DNA of 10,654 bases from an uncultured Oscillospiraceae bacterium (GTDB lineage: Bacteria > Bacillota_A > Clostridia > Oscillospirales > Oscillospiraceae), in the NCBI GenBank assembly GCA_944387745.1, contig CALXGD010000112.1, forward strand, positions 1-10,654. The letters run 5' to 3'. The translations under genes and the position numbers were made by a program. Under the pieces are notes generated by a model. It saw only the letters and a program-made list of their open reading frames with translations. It had not been told where the DNA came from and did no database searches. Positions 8,249-10,654 of this stretch are shown piece after piece (the first letter of the stretch is position 1; each line of letters begins with the position of its first letter).

Positions 8249-9343
8249 GTGCGCCGTTCTCAACGCTTCCAATTTGACTATCAGTCCTACCGGGGACGCA
8301 CCACCCTCACCAGCTGGCTCAAGCGTGTCGCTCTGGTCCTGGCCATTCTGGTGGTTCTGACGGTCATCTTTCTCTTTCTGGTACAGCCCTTCATCTCCTA
8401 TACCGATGAGGGTATCCAGTGGAACCTCCCCTTCTTCTCCCAGGACCAGGAGCGCCCCAGTCCAGACTTGGACCACATCACCGTAGTGGAGGAAGAACCG
8501 GACACCTCCCAGGATGAGGACGAACCCCCGGCAGAGGCCCCAGCACCCGCCTCCGCCCTCCTGTCTGTCCCCCTCTCCTCCCTGCTGGACAGCAGTGCCG
8601 GACAGCCTGCTCAGGAGGCCGGGGCCGACGGAGTTGTGGCAGATCTGAAAACCGATGGCGGCGCCCTGGGCTGGCAGTCCCAGGAGGAACTGGCTTTCGC
8701 ACTCCAGAGCGAGGCGGAGACCGCCGGCTCGGACGCCCTCGCCACCTGGACCAGTAGCGGCATATACACCGTTGCCCGTCTGTCCTGCTTCCGGGATGAG
8801 GCTTTGGGCTCCAATATGGACTACACCCTGCGCACCAGTAGCAGTCTGCGCTGGCGGGACTTGGAGGGCTTTCACTGGACCACTCCCGCTAACCCGGAGG
8901 TGCGCAGCTATCTGATCGGCCTGATGACGGAGCTGGCCCAGATGGGCTTCGACGAGCTCGTACTGGACCACTGGGGCTTCCCCTCCCAGACAGAGGGCGC
9001 TTTGGGAAACCTGCTGGAGAGCGAGGACAACTACCCCGCCGGAGCCCTGGACGGCGTCATCACTGAATTTCTTTCTCAGGCGGCCCAGGCTCTGGAGCCC
9101 TACGGCACCCGCCTCTCCCTCCGGGCCCCTCAGGATGTGTTCACCGGCTCCGACCCCTCCACCGGACTGACTGTCACTGCCCTCAACACCTACGTGGACC
9201 GGCTCTGGGTCTCCGACCCCTCGGAGGAACCGCCTGCCGCTCTGGAGAGGGCCGGCGTGGAGAATACGGAGACGCGACTGGTCCTGCTGACAGATCAGCT
9301 GGACCCTGACAGCACCTTTTCCCAAGCAGTGGGCCTGGCATAA
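8249..9343 (+). CDS. Membrane-anchored protein with a DUF4015-type putative glycoside hydrolase domain
   Basis: A 364-residue protein with a short basic cytoplasmic N-terminus (1-24), one membrane span (about 25-46), an acidic, Pro-rich linker (66-103) and an extracellular domain. That domain has the pattern of DUF4015 putative glycosyl hydrolases, which have a TIM-barrel-like fold: GVVADLKTDGGALGW (128-142), IYTVARLSCFRDE (172-184), FHWTTPANPEVRSYLIGLMTELAQMGFDELVLDHWGFPS (208-246) and LWVSDPS (319-325). The barrel seems short and divergent: the usual Asp-Tyr-Ile-Arg-Phe-Pro-like strand is here DHWGFPS, and few residues follow. The substrate is unknown; cell-surface polysaccharide is an inference. 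I chose the GTG at 8249 because AAGGAGG (8233-8239) is 9 nt upstream and the promoter at 8148-8176 lies between it and the upstream end of the open frame. Confidence 0.8.
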   Translation: MRRSQRFQFDYQSYRGRTTLTSWLKRVALVLAILVVLTVIFLFLVQPFISYTDEGIQWNLPFFSQDQERPSPDLDHITVVEEEPDTSQDEDEPPAEAPAPASALLSVPLSSLLDSSAGQPAQEAGADGVVADLKTDGGALGWQSQEELAFALQSEAETAGSDALATWTSSGIYTVARLSCFRDEALGSNMDYTLRTSSSLRWRDLEGFHWTTPANPEVRSYLIGLMTELAQMGFDELVLDHWGFPSQTEGALGNLLESEDNYPAGALDGVITEFLSQAAQALEPYGTRLSLRAPQDVFTGSDPSTGLTVTALNTYVDRLWVSDPSEEPPAALERAGVENTETRLVLLTDQLDPDSTFSQAVGLA

Positions 9344-9360
9344 CTGGATCAGTTTAGACA

Positions 9361-9395
9361 AGGACCTCCCCGGAAAGCATCTCCGGGGAGGTCCT
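9361..9395 (+). terminator. Strong terminator between convergent genes
   Basis: AGGACCTCCCCGGA (9361-9374) pairs perfectly over 14 bp with TCCGGGGAGGTCCT (9382-9395) around a 7-nt loop, followed on the plus strand by CTTGTTTGTT. It lies 17 nt past the DUF4015-like stop and 16 nt past the end of the convergent gene ending at 9412, so it probably also stops or shields transcription from the right, though the minus-strand tail is less T-rich. Confidence 0.92.
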
Positions 9396-9411
9396 CTTGT
9401 TTGTTCCGGCC

Positions 9412-9852
9412 TTACCGCCCTCTGGCCCTGCGCTCCAGCTTCTCCAGCAGCTGCTCCTGTACGGGCAGCCGCCGGCGGGGGTACTGTCTCCTGTACCAGG
9501 CCGCCAGCACCTGAGCCGTCTCCGGCTCCAGGAAGGGCACCAGAACCCGGGCGTGGCCCTGGACTGCCTCCCGCATGGGCTGAGTCAGGCTGTGGTAGCT
9601 CTCTGCCCGGCTCAGCTCCAGAAGGAAGCGCACCACCTGCTCCGCCTCCTCCGGCGATGGATGCCCCTCCGCCAGCCGGCCCACCGTCTCCCCCATCGCC
9701 TCATAAAAATCCATGTGGCTGGGATCCCGCCTCGGGTCTCGTCCAAAGCCCAGCACTCCGTCGCCCGGCCGCAGCCTCTCTGCCATCTTCCGCACCGCCC
9801 GGTCGTACCGCTCCATACAGTCCGTCAGCCTCTGAATTGCCATCTCATCCAC
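9412..9852 (-). CDS. Conserved-looking hypothetical protein coupled to yigZ
   Basis: A 146-residue protein of a family I do not recognise. It is charged, Arg/Glu-rich and probably all helical, with no signal peptide or membrane segment. Visible features are an N-terminal helix (AIQRLTDCMERYDRAVRKMAERL), a Gly/Asp/Arg loop (GVLGFGRDPRRDPS, about 33-46) and a very basic end (WYRRQYPRRRL...KLERRARGR), which might bind nucleic acid, though that is only an inference. I chose GTG at 9852: AGAGGAA in the end of yigZ lies 8 nt upstream and the start follows the yigZ stop by 2 nt, indicating co-translation. ATG at 9843 is an alternative giving 143 residues. The frame is open further upstream, inside yigZ, but that part has no support. 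It ends just before the shared terminator. Confidence 0.75.
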   Translation of the reverse strand: MDEMAIQRLTDCMERYDRAVRKMAERLRPGDGVLGFGRDPRRDPSHMDFYEAMGETVGRLAEGHPSPEEAEQVVRFLLELSRAESYHSLTQPMREAVQGHARVLVPFLEPETAQVLAAWYRRQYPRRRLPVQEQLLEKLERRARGR

Positions 9853-9854
9853 TG

Positions 9855-10517
9855 CTACTCTTCCTCTTCCCTCTGTGCTGTATTCTGCGGCGCCCGCCAG
9901 GGCACAGCCTGGAACCGCTCGCCGCACACCATGCCCTCCACTGTCCCGGCGGTCACATCCAGCATGTGAGCCAGATAGCCCTCCGCCTTCTCCTCGGGCA
10001 GCAGCACGGTGAGGGCGATGTCCGCCCCGTAGTCCGCCTCCGCCACCACACCGCCGAAGTGTTCCGTCTCCAGCTTCACCCGCTCATACTGGGCGTAGGA
10101 GCAGGGCAAGAGAATCTCCACCCATCGGCGGACCACGGAGATGCCCGCCGCGTCCAGGGCGTCCTTAGCGCTCTGGGTATAGGCCCGCACCAGTCCCCCG
10201 GCCCCCAATAAAATCCCCCCAAAGTACCGGGTAACCACGCATACCACATTCACCACGCCCTCCCGCTGGAACACATTGAGCATGGGTTGACCCGCCGTCC
10301 CCTGGGGCTCCCCGTCGTCGGAGTAGCGCACTGGGCCGTCCTTTATTAGATAGCACCAGCAGTTGTGCCGGGCGTCGTAGTGCTTCTTTTTCGTCTCCTC
10401 AATGCGGGCGCGGGCCTCCTCCTCGCTGTCCACCCGCCACACATGGCCGATAAAGCGGGAACGCTTCTCCACAAACTCCGTCTCGCTGTGCTGGGTGGGG
10501 ATGTAATACTCGGTCAT
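9855..10517 (-). CDS. yigZ: YigZ/IMPACT family protein (UPF0029)
   Basis: A 220-residue cytoplasmic protein of the YigZ/IMPACT family. The N-terminal domain holds the family signatures YSDDGEPQGTAGQPML (65-80) and VVTRYFGGILLGAGGLVRAY (94-113); the C-terminal ~80 residues correspond to the ferredoxin-like DUF1949 domain. The molecular role in bacteria is not settled; the eukaryotic relative IMPACT modulates GCN2 signalling, which does not carry over directly. Length is normal for the family. The ATG at 10517 has a modest AGGTGA 5 nt upstream. No convincing promoter was seen between it and the right edge, so it may be read from a promoter outside the window or from a non-consensus one. It is followed 2 nt later by the hypothetical gene ending at 9412. 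Confidence 0.95.
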   Translation of the reverse strand: MTEYYIPTQHSETEFVEKRSRFIGHVWRVDSEEEARARIEETKKKHYDARHNCWCYLIKDGPVRYSDDGEPQGTAGQPMLNVFQREGVVNVVCVVTRYFGGILLGAGGLVRAYTQSAKDALDAAGISVVRRWVEILLPCSYAQYERVKLETEHFGGVVAEADYGADIALTVLLPEEKAEGYLAHMLDVTAGTVEGMVCGERFQAVPWRAPQNTAQREEEE

Positions 10518-10574
10518 GGGTTCACCTCGTCTGACTAGATTTTTTAGGGGCGGACAGATGGGGGCGGCCCGGCG

Positions 10575-10628
10575 AAAAGCCTCCCCCCTAGCGGGGGAGG
10601 TGGCTGGCCGCGGGCCAGACGGAGGGCG
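10575..10628. repeat. Two-stem palindromic repeat element
   Basis: AAAAGCCTCCCCC...GGGGGAGG forms an 8-bp hairpin (arms 10580-10587 and 10593-10600), then GTGG..., then a second hairpin CTGGCC-GCG-GGCCAG (10604-10618), then ACGGAGGG. This layout, a CCTCCC/GGGAGG hairpin followed by GTGGC, a short variable hairpin and ACGGAGGG, resembles intergenic palindromes that I recall being abundant in Oscillospirales genomes. On the minus strand the first hairpin is followed by CTTTT and may act as a terminator for a gene to the right. Confidence 0.6.
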
Positions 10629-10654
10629 CAGGCCGCCGCGTCACCCCAAGAAAA

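Noticed and set aside
8081..9361. Long minus-strand open frame opposite the DUF4015-like gene (426 codons)
   Set aside because: It is Gly/Gln-rich antisense sequence with no start signal, it covers the promoter and coding region of a well-supported plus-strand gene, and it begins only at the edge of the terminator.

Overview
The window looks like chromosomal DNA from a GC-rich, anaerobic Gram-positive Clostridia member, most likely in the Oscillospirales (Flavonifractor/Pseudoflavonifractor-like). This is inferred from a V-type (not F-type) ATPase operon, a glmS gene behind a glmS ribozyme, strong AGGAGG ribosome binding sites, sigma-A-type promoters, a membrane-anchored DUF4015-type protein, and a two-stem palindromic repeat of a kind I associate with that group. 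No phage, plasmid, IS or CRISPR features were seen. Most of the content is housekeeping; the interest lies mainly in the RNA and promoter elements.

Left part, minus strand (1-2735): the promoter-proximal end of a V-type ATPase operon. A promoter at 2697-2725 is followed by a small coiled-coil stalk subunit (G/H type), the large membrane subunit I and the c-ring subunit K, which runs off the left edge. The genes are coupled or closely spaced. The K subunit carries a PGTQGLYG motif like the Na+-binding site of Enterococcus hirae NtpK, so this may be a sodium pump.

Middle, minus strand (2736-7180): an AT-rich spacer and a strong terminator precede glmS (glucosamine-6-phosphate synthase), which is read from the right. 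Its 5' leader contains a well-conserved glmS ribozyme (cleavage expected between 5155 and 5154) that senses glucosamine-6-phosphate. Upstream lie a Maa/LacA-type sugar O-acetyltransferase with its own near-consensus promoter and a folded leader, and then a diacylglycerol-kinase-family lipid kinase. The lipid kinase promoter shares an exact 20-bp -35/upstream block with the V-ATPase promoter.

Right-middle, plus strand (7181-9400): a FabG-like short-chain reductase with a YmfI-like active-site signature (possible elongation factor P 5-aminopentanone reductase), then a membrane-anchored extracellular protein resembling the DUF4015 putative glycoside hydrolases, with its own promoter and a strong terminator.

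Right end, minus strand (9412-10654): a YigZ/IMPACT protein gene, followed 2 bp later by a 146-residue gene of unknown family, both converging on the same terminator. The last ~80 bp contain the palindromic repeat.

Functionally the window combines ion-motive energy (V-ATPase), amino-sugar supply for the cell wall (glmS plus ribozyme), lipid phosphorylation, sugar acetylation and possible translation-factor modification. Only the V-ATPase genes and the yigZ pair look like true operons; maa and glmS may also be co-transcribed, because no clear promoter or terminator separates them.
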